The translations under genes were made by a program, and so were the position numbers. DNA of 34,557 nt from contig LSSL01001905.1 in NCBI GenBank assembly GCA_001953115.1, forward strand, positions 1,927 through 36,483, in the 5' to 3' direction. Below, piece by piece: positions 20,483 to 32,865 of this stretch. This DNA comes from Smittium mucronatum. Lineage: Eukaryota > Kickxellomycota > Harpellomycetes > Harpellales > Legeriomycetaceae. The notes beneath the pieces were generated by a model, which ran no database searches, had not been told where the DNA came from, and saw only the letters and a list, made by a program, of their open reading frames with translations. The first letter of the stretch is position 1, and each line of letters begins with the position of its first letter.

Positions 20483-22797
20483 ACTACCGCAAGCTATTCA
20501 CCTCATAGGAGAGCTTTATTTTATGGAAAAAAATAGTTTATATGTCAATAATAAATTAAAAATTTATAATAATATAGTCATATGATTTAATACTAATAAA
20601 CTGTAAAACATTTGATTTTTTAGCTAGAAATATCAAGTGATTTCCAGATTATAAGATTTTGTTGTTATTAATTTTATTAGCCAAGTATGTTTTTTTACTA
20701 AATAAAAATCTTGCAATATAATATAGTTTTTTCAATATAATAAATACATAACTGAAAAAATAAATTTGGATGTAGATTGTTTATATCATAAAATTAGCTA
20801 AACATACTATGGGTTTAATAAAAAGAAGTTTTTAATATAAATATAAGATATTATTTTATTAAAAATTCATTTTATAAGTGTGTTTATTTTTATATAAAAA
20901 AATCACTTAATTTGAACAATTTTTGAAAGAATTTGAGAAATTTTTTTGTTATAATGTGTTCAAAGAATTGATTTTCTGGAAAATATATTTGAATTAAAAA
21001 GTAGTTTTTATCACTGAATTTTAATTTTTGGTAATTTCAGATAAGTAATATTGAATAACTAAGGATAAATTGATAGTATAAAAAAAATAAGCATTTTTTC
21101 AATTTTAATAAATTAATAATAGTAAAAAATCATTTTTTTAATAGATTTTCTAAACCAATTAGTTTGAAAATCGATAAAATTAATTTCACTTTTAAATTTT
21201 GGATTTCGGGCATAATTATTAAAATCTATAGTTAAATAAGAAAATGAAGTTTATATCCATGATTTTAAAAGTAAAAAGTGATATTAAAGTGCAGTTTAAA
21301 TATAATAACCCTTTTGAAATTATTTTCATTATTTAATTTTAACAAATATTTGAATATATTTAATCGTAACTTCACTAATTAAAAATAATTTTATTGCAGA
21401 TATGATTTTTAAAATTTAAAAAATAAAAGGATTAAAAAATTATAGATTTTTGGAAACTTATTTTTTTTTAATGTTTAGTAATTTAAAGCTTTAAAATATT
21501 AAGGAACAAATATCATAAATTTTTTTGATAAATGATAAACATGTAAATGTATTTGATATATATAGTTTTGGTAGTTTTCTAACAATTATATTAGCAGAAA
21601 AATACTGTACTATTTTTAGGTTTCTATAATCCAGCAAATATAATTAAATTTTTGACTTTATTTGATATTAATGATGTTAGCAATAAAATGAATGAACATC
21701 TGTCAGCGCTATATTATGGCTTGTATAGATTTTGAAGGATAAACAGATTTAAAATACATAATTATCAGCACTTTAGCTGAAAATTTTAACAAGAAATGTG
21801 AAAAATATAATAAAAATTACTTTTGTTAAAGCAATCAATTTATGATTTAATTTATGGTTTTATTAGAATAAAATTTTATGTTTAATTTTTACTACTATTT
21901 AAATTAATGATTTTTTAGAATTACTTAAAAATCAATTATACATATTTGGCGATAAAAATGTCTATCGTAATTAAAAAGTTAATACTCTTTGAAATTTAAA
22001 CCAAGAGTTTGTATTTGCTATCAGGAACAGTTATATTAATTATAACTGATGAAATTTTTTTCTTTGGCAAATTGATTTGAAAAATTAATAAATATATAGG
22101 AAATTTTTTTTAGTATATATTTAATAATTATAATTATATTTTAATTTTTGATTAATAAAATAACTGTATCAATTAATTTTAATAATTTATCTATTCAATA
22201 CATTAGGTTATAGATTTAGTTTTTTTTATATAGAGTATATAATTAATATATATTAATATTATTTCTTAATGTCCCAAAACAACTAGTGCTAATAACAAAA
22301 ATCAAATTTTTTATTTAACTCTAAAAATAGTGCTGAAATTTTATGATAAATATAACAAGCGATTATTAAATCAAAAAAATAAATAATAATTAGGTGTTAA
22401 ACTTTTCCATTTTTATTCAGAATATTTTTTCCAGTATTTGGTTTATTATCTGTTAGAGAAGAGATCAATGGATAAACTTTTGAGAGAAAAAAATCGCACT
22501 TACAGCTTTAAGAAATTCAGATAATAATTTTCAATCTAGTATAAAAAGTTCTTTAAACTTTTTTCTAAAAGTAAATTTCATTTTTGAATTTAAAATATTT
22601 TTTATAACAAACAATTATTTATAAGCAGTTATATCTGCATCGGATATTTCAAAGAGTTTTATTAAAATGAAATTTATCTTTATGGGAACCACCATTTCTC
22701 AATTTTTTTTTTGTATTACAGAATTTTATTCTAAGATAACTTTATTAAAAACTATTTTAAAAAAATATTAATTTTTTTTTTTAATAAAGAATTATAT
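20483..22797. other. AT-rich sequence between the two coding-repeat copies
   Basis: No intact gene. Near its right end, 22465-22790 holds short coding-like runs (MDKLLREKNRTYSFKKFR, and later ISKSFIKMKFIFMGTTISQF) in different frames. They lie upstream of copy B much as the relic at 19537-19881 lies upstream of copy A, but I saw no clear similarity between the two. Confidence 0.4.
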
Positions 22798-23495
22798 CAT
22801 AACTACAATAATCATCTCCGCCGGACTGCCGTATGAATTCCTAAGGTAAAAGTTGAAATCTAATTGCCGAAAGGTCTCATCCTAGCATTGCTTAGGTAGG
22901 ATGGATGACCAGGCTTATAAGCAGTAATTATATAAGCATTTTTTCTATGAAAAATTGACCATTGAAGCCATTGAGCTCCGAGTCATATCCTAATTTTAAC
23001 AGATTTAATTAAAATGGTCTCTTACTCAAACGTGAAATTGATCGGTATGGCTTTCCTACAAATAGCTGTTTGTCGCTGAGATCCTCCTGACTATCGAAAG
23101 CTGGTATTGTGCACTAGAATATGTCTCAACTGTGCTAAACTATCGATTCTGTAAGGATCATGTTTATTTTGGAATATCGGTGTGAATAGTCCAAGAAATG
23201 ATAGAGAAAGGTTAAATAGGATATATGGGATAAATAAAGAAAAATAGGAGATTGAAACAAGTTGAAAAGATTAAATATTCAAAAAAGCCTATTCTTCTTA
23301 TTTATATCATTTTTAGTTTTCTAGTAGTCAATTATGCTTTTGGATTGTTTTCTCTGTTAGGCGAAATATTTAGTATGTGTACTTAAACTATTGGATCCAT
23401 GTTCCTCCTGTTTCGAGATGATCCTCCTCTGAAATCGCTATCCTCAGAACCGCTGAAAGAGGACTCCTTTACTCCTAACCAAGGATAGTAATATT
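22798..23495 (+). pseudogene. Diverged protein-coding repeat, copy B, with an extra internal segment
   Basis: Copy B shares the ordered landmarks of 19984-20482: CATAACTACAATAA (22798-22811), CGAAAG (22868-22873), AGCATTGCTT (22884-22893), TTGAGCTCC (22971-22979), AACGTG to CCTACAAA (23029-23061), and GTTCCTCCTGTTTCGAGATG from 23401. Translated pieces match copy A: ILALLR against TLASLQ, TIEAIEL against SIESIEL, and SNVKLIGMAFLQ against QNVGLIDLAFLQ. It has more stops and frame changes than copy A. The distance between the last two landmarks is about 330 bases against about 80 in copy A, so B has an insertion or A a deletion of roughly 250 bases. Many differences are C/T or G/A. It retains higher G+C than its surroundings. 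Confidence 0.6.
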
Positions 23496-26400
23496 TTGAT
23501 GAAGTTTTGGTTTAGTTTATTTCGAAAATTAATCACATTTTTCGAAAAAATATCATTTAGATATTTGAAGTATTATTGGTCAATTCCTAATTTGAATTTC
23601 TAAAAATATATTAAATTGAAAAAGTTTGGATATTTTAATAATGCTAGAAATTTTTTCATATCTTTAATGGCTTAATGCAAATTCATAATATATTCAGTTA
23701 ATAGTTTAAAATGTAATTGTTTTTTAGAAAAGATTTTTCTTAAAATAAATATTTTTTTTTACATATTTATAATCAAGACAAAATAGAGATAATTATTCTG
23801 TCGAGATTATATTCAAAATGAAGATGATTTTTAAAATTTAAGATAGTTTATTCTGTAGGTAATATGGATATGTAAAAATGTATTTTTATCATCTTTTTTT
23901 ATCTAACTAACATGATTTTCAGATTTTAAATTTTTTTGTGTAATCCAATGTACCCAAAATTTTAACTATATTTGTCTTATTTTACTTAATCCATTAATTT
24001 TACAGTTATTTACGCATATGTCTCCACAATAACAATTAAAATTATGTTCTTAATAAAAATGATACGCAAAATATAATCAAAAATAAATGTATTTATAAAT
24101 TTATCTTAATTTGATAAAATCATTATCACTAGAAATCGTTTTTTTCAAATGAATGTTTTATTAGTTTATCAGACCCCTTTATTTAAAATAAAGTAAAGTA
24201 TTTACAAATAAATTTAGTTCATTAATACGATTTGTGATAAATTTATTACTTATTAAATTTTGGAGTATAGTAAAAAATTTTGGGTAAAAATATAAGTACA
24301 TGTAAAAATTAAGCTGTATGCACTAGATAAATTCAATGTATTAGTAATTTAACAGTGGATTTAGTATTTTAGTTAATTGATTTGTTTGAAATAAAAAAAA
24401 TTTAATTTTTTTTAAATAAAGGAATATTTTAGCATATGTTGAAAATTTGGTTTATTTATTTTACTGTTAATTGAATTGAATTGATTTTGGTTTTTTTTAT
24501 TTTTATCAATAAATTTGATTTATTAAAAATTAGCTGATATTAATCAAATATTTTTAAAGTTTTTTGTGTAGTTGAACTTGTTAATATATTAATTTTTTAT
24601 TAATTAAGATATAAAAATTAAATTGAATGTTATAATCCAGTAGATTTGGTCAAAATAATTCAATTTATCTAATCTACAGTCATATTGTCTTTTATCAGTA
24701 AAATTTGGAAAAGAAGGTCAAGTTAGAGAATATCATCGATTTAAATAAATTTAAAATAAAGATAACTCTAATTGGCAGAAATAATTGAAAAATATTTAAA
24801 TTCGAATATTTCTTATTGAATAATTTGTTGAATAAATAATAAAAGATGGGTTTTATAATATTTCTTTTTTATTTTTAAAAGAATAACCCATTTAAAAACT
24901 AATAAAATGTTACCTTGTGTAATTTAATTAGATATTTATTCTAAACTGGGTAAATGGTTTACGTCTTAAAAAAATATTTGAAAAGTAAATCAGTTATTTT
25001 TATTTAAATTAAAAATCAGATTTTTAGAAGAATGAAAATAATTTTAAAACTTTATTTTTGTATAGAAAAAAATGATCGACTGATTTAAAAATCAAATTTT
25101 TTAAATGAATGATAATTTAGAATTTGAATTATATTTGCTAATTTGGCTAATAAAAGATAAAAACTGTTTTTAGGATAAATTATATTTTTAATTACCAAAA
25201 TTAAATGTTTTTATAAGCTATCCTAAAGAGTATTTTATTTAATAGGATTTTTATATTTTCCAGTTATTAACTGAAAAATATTAAAATAAGAATTATTATT
25301 AAATTATTCTAATTTATTCTAACAATATAAACATGGTAAAATATGAATTCATAATTAAAATTTTTTATTATGAAATTTTGTAAATAATAAATCTTTGGGT
25401 GTCATTATTTTTTTCCTAAATATGAAACAACTTGTATACCCCGATTTAAATTTAAATAAAATTTAAAATGAAAATATTTTTTTTTGTAATGTGGTGCCAA
25501 TAATCTAACGGTAGATGTATTTTAATTAATTATAAGTATTGTTATCAAATTAATTATTTAAAAAAGACTCCTGATGAATAAGAAAGTGGCTCTTATTATA
25601 TGTTATGATTTAAAAATAGAGTTTATTTGGTTTTTTGTGTGTTTATTAAGATGGTGTATAAAAAGGCAAAACTATTTAAAAGTTTTTTATACTTTATAAA
25701 GCTGATTTTGGCTTTCATAGTTAAAAAAATAGAATATTTTATATATAATTGAAAGTTTTTATGTCATCAAAATAGAAAAAACTAGCTTCATAAATTTTAG
25801 ATTATCAAGTAAATTTGATTGAAGGTTGAAAATAAAAATGATGATTTGATTAGCTGTGAGAGAGTAGAAAGCCTATTTTCATACTGACTTTAATTTACTC
25901 AGCGGAAAATTATTTTAAAATTCTAAAATAATTTTACAAAGGAATGTAAAAATATTTTGGAAAATCATCAATTATATGTTCTTTATATTTTGCAGCGCTG
26001 AGATCCTTTATTCAATCCTTGCAGCTTTACATCTGATTGGTATTCTTATATGTATATTTCCCATTATCTTTTTTTAAAGAGTCGTTACTTATTAAATTGT
26101 GGCTAAGTTAGGTTTTACTTGATCTTTTTTGAGATTTATATTTTAAATATATTTTTGCTATATATATTTTTTTATTATGAAAAATTTAGAAAATATATTA
26201 TCAAATTAAATATAACATAGTAAAAAATCTTTTTTTTTCCTATAATATTTAAGATTTTAGGATTTTGAATTAATAATTTTATGGCCTGGAAATAATAATA
26301 ACATTATCCTTTTTTTAATGAAATATCTTACGGAGCTCACTTATTCCTCTTTGACATTCTCATATCAATATAGCTTATTTAATATTGCTTCAAATAACAG

Positions 26401-29400
26401 CTTGGCGATGAGAGCGTGAGTTTATGATACTACTTTGTTTTTAATCAAATTTAAAAACCAATAAGCCTTGTTATTTTTTACAATTTCACAAAAAATCTTT
26501 AAAATATCACTAAAAATAAAATCTATTTTCATTCAATTAGAATTTACAAGGAATACTTTCAAATAATAACAAGTGAGACTGAGTTGTTATTATGACTCAA
26601 ACTTCAGCATAATTATTAATTATGGTTGATTCGATGTTGTGGAATTAATTTATTTTGTTTTGAATACACTTTTTTGAATTCTATTTTTGGGATATCATGC
26701 GAAATATATCTTTAAAAAAAACTTAATATTCATATATTGGTCATACTAAAATCAAAACCAGATAAATCTAGTATTATATATTAGATTTATTACTAAGGTT
26801 ATTTATTTTCCCTTTTATATTGAATTTATATAAATAAGTCATCTTATTAGTTTTTTATTAAGTTTTATTTGTAATTTAGTTAATTTATACATAAAACATA
26901 TATTTTTTTCTGAGCTAAAGGGTTTTTTGGGTGAAGATAAATCTTATTCGCATATCATAATTATATTTTAACCATATAGTATGATTTTTTGATGAAAAGT
27001 TAATATGTTAAATTATTTTTACAAAATGCTTTCCTTATTTAATAGTAAATTAGTAACAAAATTATATATATTCTTGTTTAACAGTAAATATTTTATTGAT
27101 TCAGCGGTTATTTTTATTCGATAGTACATTAATGCTATTTATTTTTCTAAGTTTCATGAGAATTTTTTTTCAATTTTTTCAAAAAAATGATGTGTTTTTT
27201 AGAATTATACTGAGATGAAAAAGTATTTTATTTAGTATTAATAAAATATATTATTATATCATTAAATGATATTGTGTATAAAAAACACTATATATCATGG
27301 TTATTAAGAATAATCACATATATCAAGTTTAATTAACACTTGCAGTGTTGTTATATTTGGTATTTATGGCAGAATAAACACAATTTTTTTTAAAATATTT
27401 ATCAAATAGTAAATAGTGGGTAATAAATTTTAAAAATTAGTTTTAATACCTTCATGAATAAAAAATAAAATCTTTTTAAAATAAAATATTGCATTTTTTA
27501 TCATTATTTATTTTTACTTTTCGAAGCATTTTCTAAGAAACCAGTATAAATTGAGTACACAAATTTAATTATTATTATATGATATATAATAAAGAAAAAA
27601 TGGGATAATTTGAGAATAGAAAGGTAAAATTACAGTTGGTTTTACAATATTTTGCTCGTGATTAAAATAATAAGTTATCCAAATATCTTATTTTTTTATA
27701 TGAACCAATAAATTTTTTTATGTGAATTTCTATTTAATTAATACAATAAATTTTTAACTCTTACATCTTTAAATTGAATCAATATCAATATTGTGCCATT
27801 TAATCATTTGCTTAAATATTAAAAAGAAATTTCATAATTTTTTCTTTTAAATATTATAGTCTATTTGATTTATTTTTATTTTACGTAATAAATATTTGTG
27901 GTTATTCGAAAAATATATATTGGGTATATTTTTTTATAATATCTGCTTTTCAGCAGGTTATTTTATAGAAAATTTTTCAAGTATATTACGATTATGTATA
28001 TTTTAAAACCTCAAAATAATATATCTTTCTTACTTACACATATTATAACCATCTATTCCACACAAAACTTGTAAATAAAAAATTAATTTTTCATTATATT
28101 TTTCTTATACTTTAGTTAATTTTAACTTAGCATAATGAACTTCCGTTTATATATTTGAATTATTTTTATTAATATTCTTAAATAATGGAAAAAAACCTAT
28201 TATCAATATAATATTTAAAATTGTAAAATTAATTCAAATGATCTATTTAAATTTAATAAATATATAAATAGGATATAGTATATTAAATTCTTTTATTTGT
28301 TTTGTGTTCTCCAATTTAGTATATAAATATGATTTATAATTGATCAATTTTTATATCTAATTTCATTTAATAAATAATTATATAATAAAGAGGCGGGATT
28401 CGTTTTATTATTTACATATTCTAAATAGAAATTTATGATTATATTAGAAAAATGATAAAAGTAAAAATGATAAATTTACCCTATTGTTTTTTCAGTGTTA
28501 TTATTGCATGGTTTAGTTTTTTAAGGCAATTTTTTATGTTAAACTTTCGAATTGGAGTATATTAAGATCTGTTATTGATAAAGATATGATCATTACGCAA
28601 TCCTAACCCGTTAATATAAATATAATGGCAATGAAAATTCATTAATGGAAGCTTGTAGAAAATTATATCTAATTAATAAAAAACATATTTTATTTGATAT
28701 AATAAAAATTCCAAATTTGAAGAACTGATATAAATACTTACAATAAGAAATAAGAAGATAATCAAGAGATTATCTAGAAATAATAATCCCAAGATATGGA
28801 TATTTCCAATTCAATTTTTGATAATTTATTTCATTTGAAGTTCAAAAGATATCTCTAAAAAATTTAGAGGCTTCCATAAAACTCCAGTAAATTACAAAAA
28901 TTTATTTGTGTCCAATAACTATTTTGATTTTTTACTTATTGTTTTTTTTATAAAATTAATTCTCAAAAATAAAAAATGTATTAGTTTAAATAGTATAACA
29001 TATATATTATATATCAGGGTTATTTTATACTTTTGTCAAGTCAAAAACAAAAAATGATTATATTCCTTAAATAAAAATATTAATTATTAATAAAGATTAG
29101 TATATAATAATTTTTTTTATATTCATATTTTTATTTAATTAAAAATATTTGATTGAAATTACTGAATGTTAAATTAAAAATTTTTTAACAGGAAACTGTA
29201 CTATTTTCGATAAAATAATATGGATTAATAATATATAAAAGAAATCATAATTTTTTAAGATAATGATAAAATTAATGCAGAAAATACTAATTCGATGACA
29301 ATATAAATATAAATTATATTAAGATTTTTTTAATACATAGATTTTTGTATAAATATGCAAATATTCCATACATATTCCCTTGAAATCGATTATTTGAAAT

Positions 29401-32400
29401 TTACTAATCTACCAATTTATAAAAATTAGTTTTAAAGTTTTACATTTAAATTAAATAAAAAAAAATGTTTCAATTTCATTAATTTTATTAAGCAATTTAT
29501 AATATTAAATAATGAAAAAGTTACGAGCTATGTAGATAAATTTAGACTATTTTAACAATAAAATATACTCAATGAAGATGTGTAAACTTTAATTTTTTTT
29601 TAAATCGAGTCAATATATCAGATTAAAAGGGATTTTATTTTCGTTTTTCAGTATTTATTCGATTTCATTACTAATTTTTACCTAGTCAAAATTCTGAAAT
29701 TTATTAAAATGAAGTCTAGATTTAGAGAGTAATTTCATAATATTTAATATTTGGTAAATGATTTATAAATTAAATGGTGTAATAATTGTTTTTTATTTAT
29801 TTTATTAAAATAAATAAGAATGAATTTTTAAATAAATATATATACAAAAACATGTCTTTTTAGATAAAATCTAATTAATTTTTACTATCCTTTATTCAAA
29901 AATATTTCTCAAACCATTATTTATATTTTTTAGAAATTTGCTAAATATACATATTAAAAAAATTATAATTATAATTATAATTGGAACACTAATTTTTATC
30001 TTATTTTCTCCTAGAACATGAAATTTTTTTAAGATTCTCTGTCATTTACCCTAAAAATAATGAATGTGGCAAGAATTTAGAGTATTGGATCTTTTTTAAC
30101 TACAAATTTTCAAATTATAAAAGGTATAGACTAAATTATATATAAAAATGAAAAATATGGATGTTTTAATAATATAAGTCGAAAGTAATAGGATATATAA
30201 TAGAGTTTTTAGATAATTTTTTTAACGGAAATTGGGTAATTATTATAATTTAATTTTTATTTTATTCATATTAAATTTAAAATTATTTATATCATAATTC
30301 TTAATTTTTTTCAATTTTATTATTTACTGTTTTGATATTTAATATATTTCTTATTCCCTAAGAGACACAAGACTATTATTAAGTTTTATTTATCTAAAAA
30401 AAGCATATCATATTATTATATAAATAAAATCTTCAAGAATTTAATCTGAAGACAGTACATAATCTTATATATTTTTATTTTGACAATTAAATTTATCAAA
30501 GAATTATTTTTAAATTTTTACATTTTTTCACTTTTAGATTAAATTTAATTTTTTTACTCGTGAGTTATTTCTAACTTTCCATATTACTTTAGGGTTTATT
30601 AAAATTAATAATTTCATTATTTCAGCACTACAAAAAAATTTTCCATTTTTTTTATTGGTAATTCAAAATTAGAATTTAACCACATGATTTTTCTGAGCTT
30701 AATTTGCATAATATCAGAATTCTATTCAATATGTTAGAAATTAATTAACCATATAATTCTAGTAATTTAAATTCAGAAAATACTGAAAATCCATGGTGTT
30801 TTTATGATACTTTTTATTATTAATGGCATATAAAAAAGATAAAAAAATACATAAGCATTTTTCTAGATCCTATCCTAATCCAGATATTTATTAGTGGCAG
30901 TAGCAAAACAAATTTCAAAACTAAAGCATAAGATATCAAAAACAAAAACAAACACATATCAATGATTTTTGGACATCATAATTTCAATAAACATTCATAA
31001 GATTTGATATAATAATAATTCATATTTTTTATATGAAATTTTTAACCTTAGAGCATTTAAAAAAAGAGAATTTTTATGCTTTAAAATAATTATAGAATAT
31101 GTGAAATAGTAATTACCACGAGTTTCAACTTGATTTTTTATAAGTTTATCTTTTTAATATGTACAATATTACATCTTTGATCGGGTAAATATCAACCAAA
31201 TCGGGTGAGCATATTTTTTTTAAACCAAAAATTTCAAAATTATTTTTATCGATTCCTTTTTGAATAAAAGCTAAATATCTTATAACTTATTACTTTAAAA
31301 TTTATGGGCTATTTTAAATCAGTGATTTAATTCAAATATTTTTAGAATATTTGAAAATCTTAGTAAATTTAATTCTTTTTATAAACATATAGGTAGATAA
31401 TCTTCTTAAATCACTCCCATAAATCAAATAGATTGATAATGGTAGTAAAAATGTACTTGAATATATTCTTTTTTGGAATCAGAATATATTTTTATCAATA
31501 AAGTCTATATAAAAGAGTTTTTCAGTCATGAAATCGATTGATGACTAAAATTAGAAGGGAATGCAGAGTAAGCAATAGGTTAAAAAAAATATTAATAAAT
31601 TAAAACAATTTTTTTATTTCGAAAAATATAATTTATATAAACTACAAATTATAATTGCCATTTTTTCTTTTCTTTCAAAAATTGATTTTAAATTTATTCG
31701 AAATTATAAAAGATATGGCATATTATTGTTATAAGGCAAATAACAACTAAGTAATACAATTTAAGTCCGCTTGAAAAAATGTAATTTTTCCAAATGTTTA
31801 TTTTTATAAAATAATATGAATTTGATTTTTTCTCTAGCTTATTTTTATATTCACAGTAGTGCATTATTATAAAATTTGAAAATTACTAGAAGCATAGGCA
31901 GTTCGAAATAACAGAGATTATATTAAGGTTGCAATTATAAAGATGATTTATTTAAAAAATATGTTTTCAAGTTTTGACCCCCTAAAAATAAGCGAAAATC
32001 AATAGAATTTATCGAATAATAAATTTAAAAAAATCCTGGGATACCTGTTTGTGAGATTAAATCGCAAAAATTTCAAACTATTATTAGTAAAAAAAGGATA
32101 AAACTTACATTTTCATTTTATTTCACACTTAAGCTGATTTTTTTTAAAATTAAAACTTCTGCAAGTCGAATTTATATCTAAGATATTAAAAACAAATTCA
32201 ATAGAATTTAAATTTATATAAATTCATTAAAAATCCATATTCGTACACAATAAAACTTATTTTGTTGTGTAATAAATAATAAAACCTTTAAAAAATCTAT
32301 AAAAAATTTAAAATTTTTATGAAATGAAATTATTTTGCTAAATTTGAGATTTAACGGGTTATTTATAGAAAATTATTCAGGGGTGAAATTTTTATTTAAA

Positions 32401-32443
32401 TTTATATTGAGTATTTTTAGAATAGATTCATGATAAATTTCAA
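23496..32443. other. Long AT-rich stretch without recognised genes
   Basis: About 9 kb with no supported gene, RNA or intact element. Three spots are less bland. At about 25990-26060 a GCTGAGATCCT word matches copy B. At about 26330-26440, TTACGGAGCTC, ATTGCTTCAA and GCGATGAGAGCGTGAG suggest a worn third copy of the coding repeat. At about 29960-29985 there is an AATT/ATAATT simple repeat. None is firm. Confidence 0.5.
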
Positions 32444-32865
32444 TCATGTTTTTGCAACTATGTATTTATACGCATGTTCAATATAATTAGCAAATTCTTT
32501 AATTGATTCTATACAATATTCATGAGAGTAAATATCGTCAATTTCAATGAATTATAATAAATCCTGTAATTTCCTAATATTATTAAATAATTCGAAGATT
32601 TTCTTGTAAATTTTTTGATATCGAATCTGTTCTTAGATTATGAATATCCAAATGAAAGGCTCTTTATAGTATCATATAATTTATTTAAGGATAAATAAAC
32701 AGAGATAAATTCTGCCATCAAAATTAAGTTCATAATATTTTGTTTTACAAGCTTTCCAAGCTTTAACTGTTGTATTTTCCCCGATAAAATATCATACCGG
32801 ATATATAAATCTTGAAGACTGCACATAAAAGCCGCATTAATATTACTAGTAATCCATAGTTTCAT
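32444..32865 (-). pseudogene. Frameshifted minus-strand gene relic, helical protein
   Basis: The ATG at 32865-32863 opens a 75-codon frame ending at TAA (32640-32638), with segments NINAAFMCSLQDLYIRYDIL and VKQNIMNLILMAEFISVYLS. Immediately downstream another frame (32632-32444) continues the same style: EQIRYQKIYKKIFELFNNIR and KLQDLL, then one TAA at 32554-32552, then FIEIDDIYSHEYCIESIKEF and ANYIEHAYKYIVAKT, ending at TGA. The two halves adjoin with a frame change and no convincing intron, and the TAA would be Gln if CAA. Composition and heptad-like spacing suggest an all-helical protein of about 140 residues. I noted a faint likeness to helical ANTH-type domains but do not rely on it. It may instead be an intact short ORF followed by debris. 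Confidence 0.4.

Noticed and set aside
22860..22915. GGATGGATGACC in copy B as a 5S rRNA box C remnant
   Set aside because: Neither neighbouring 5S segments nor pairing arms can be found, and copy A lacks the word while both copies share coding frames.
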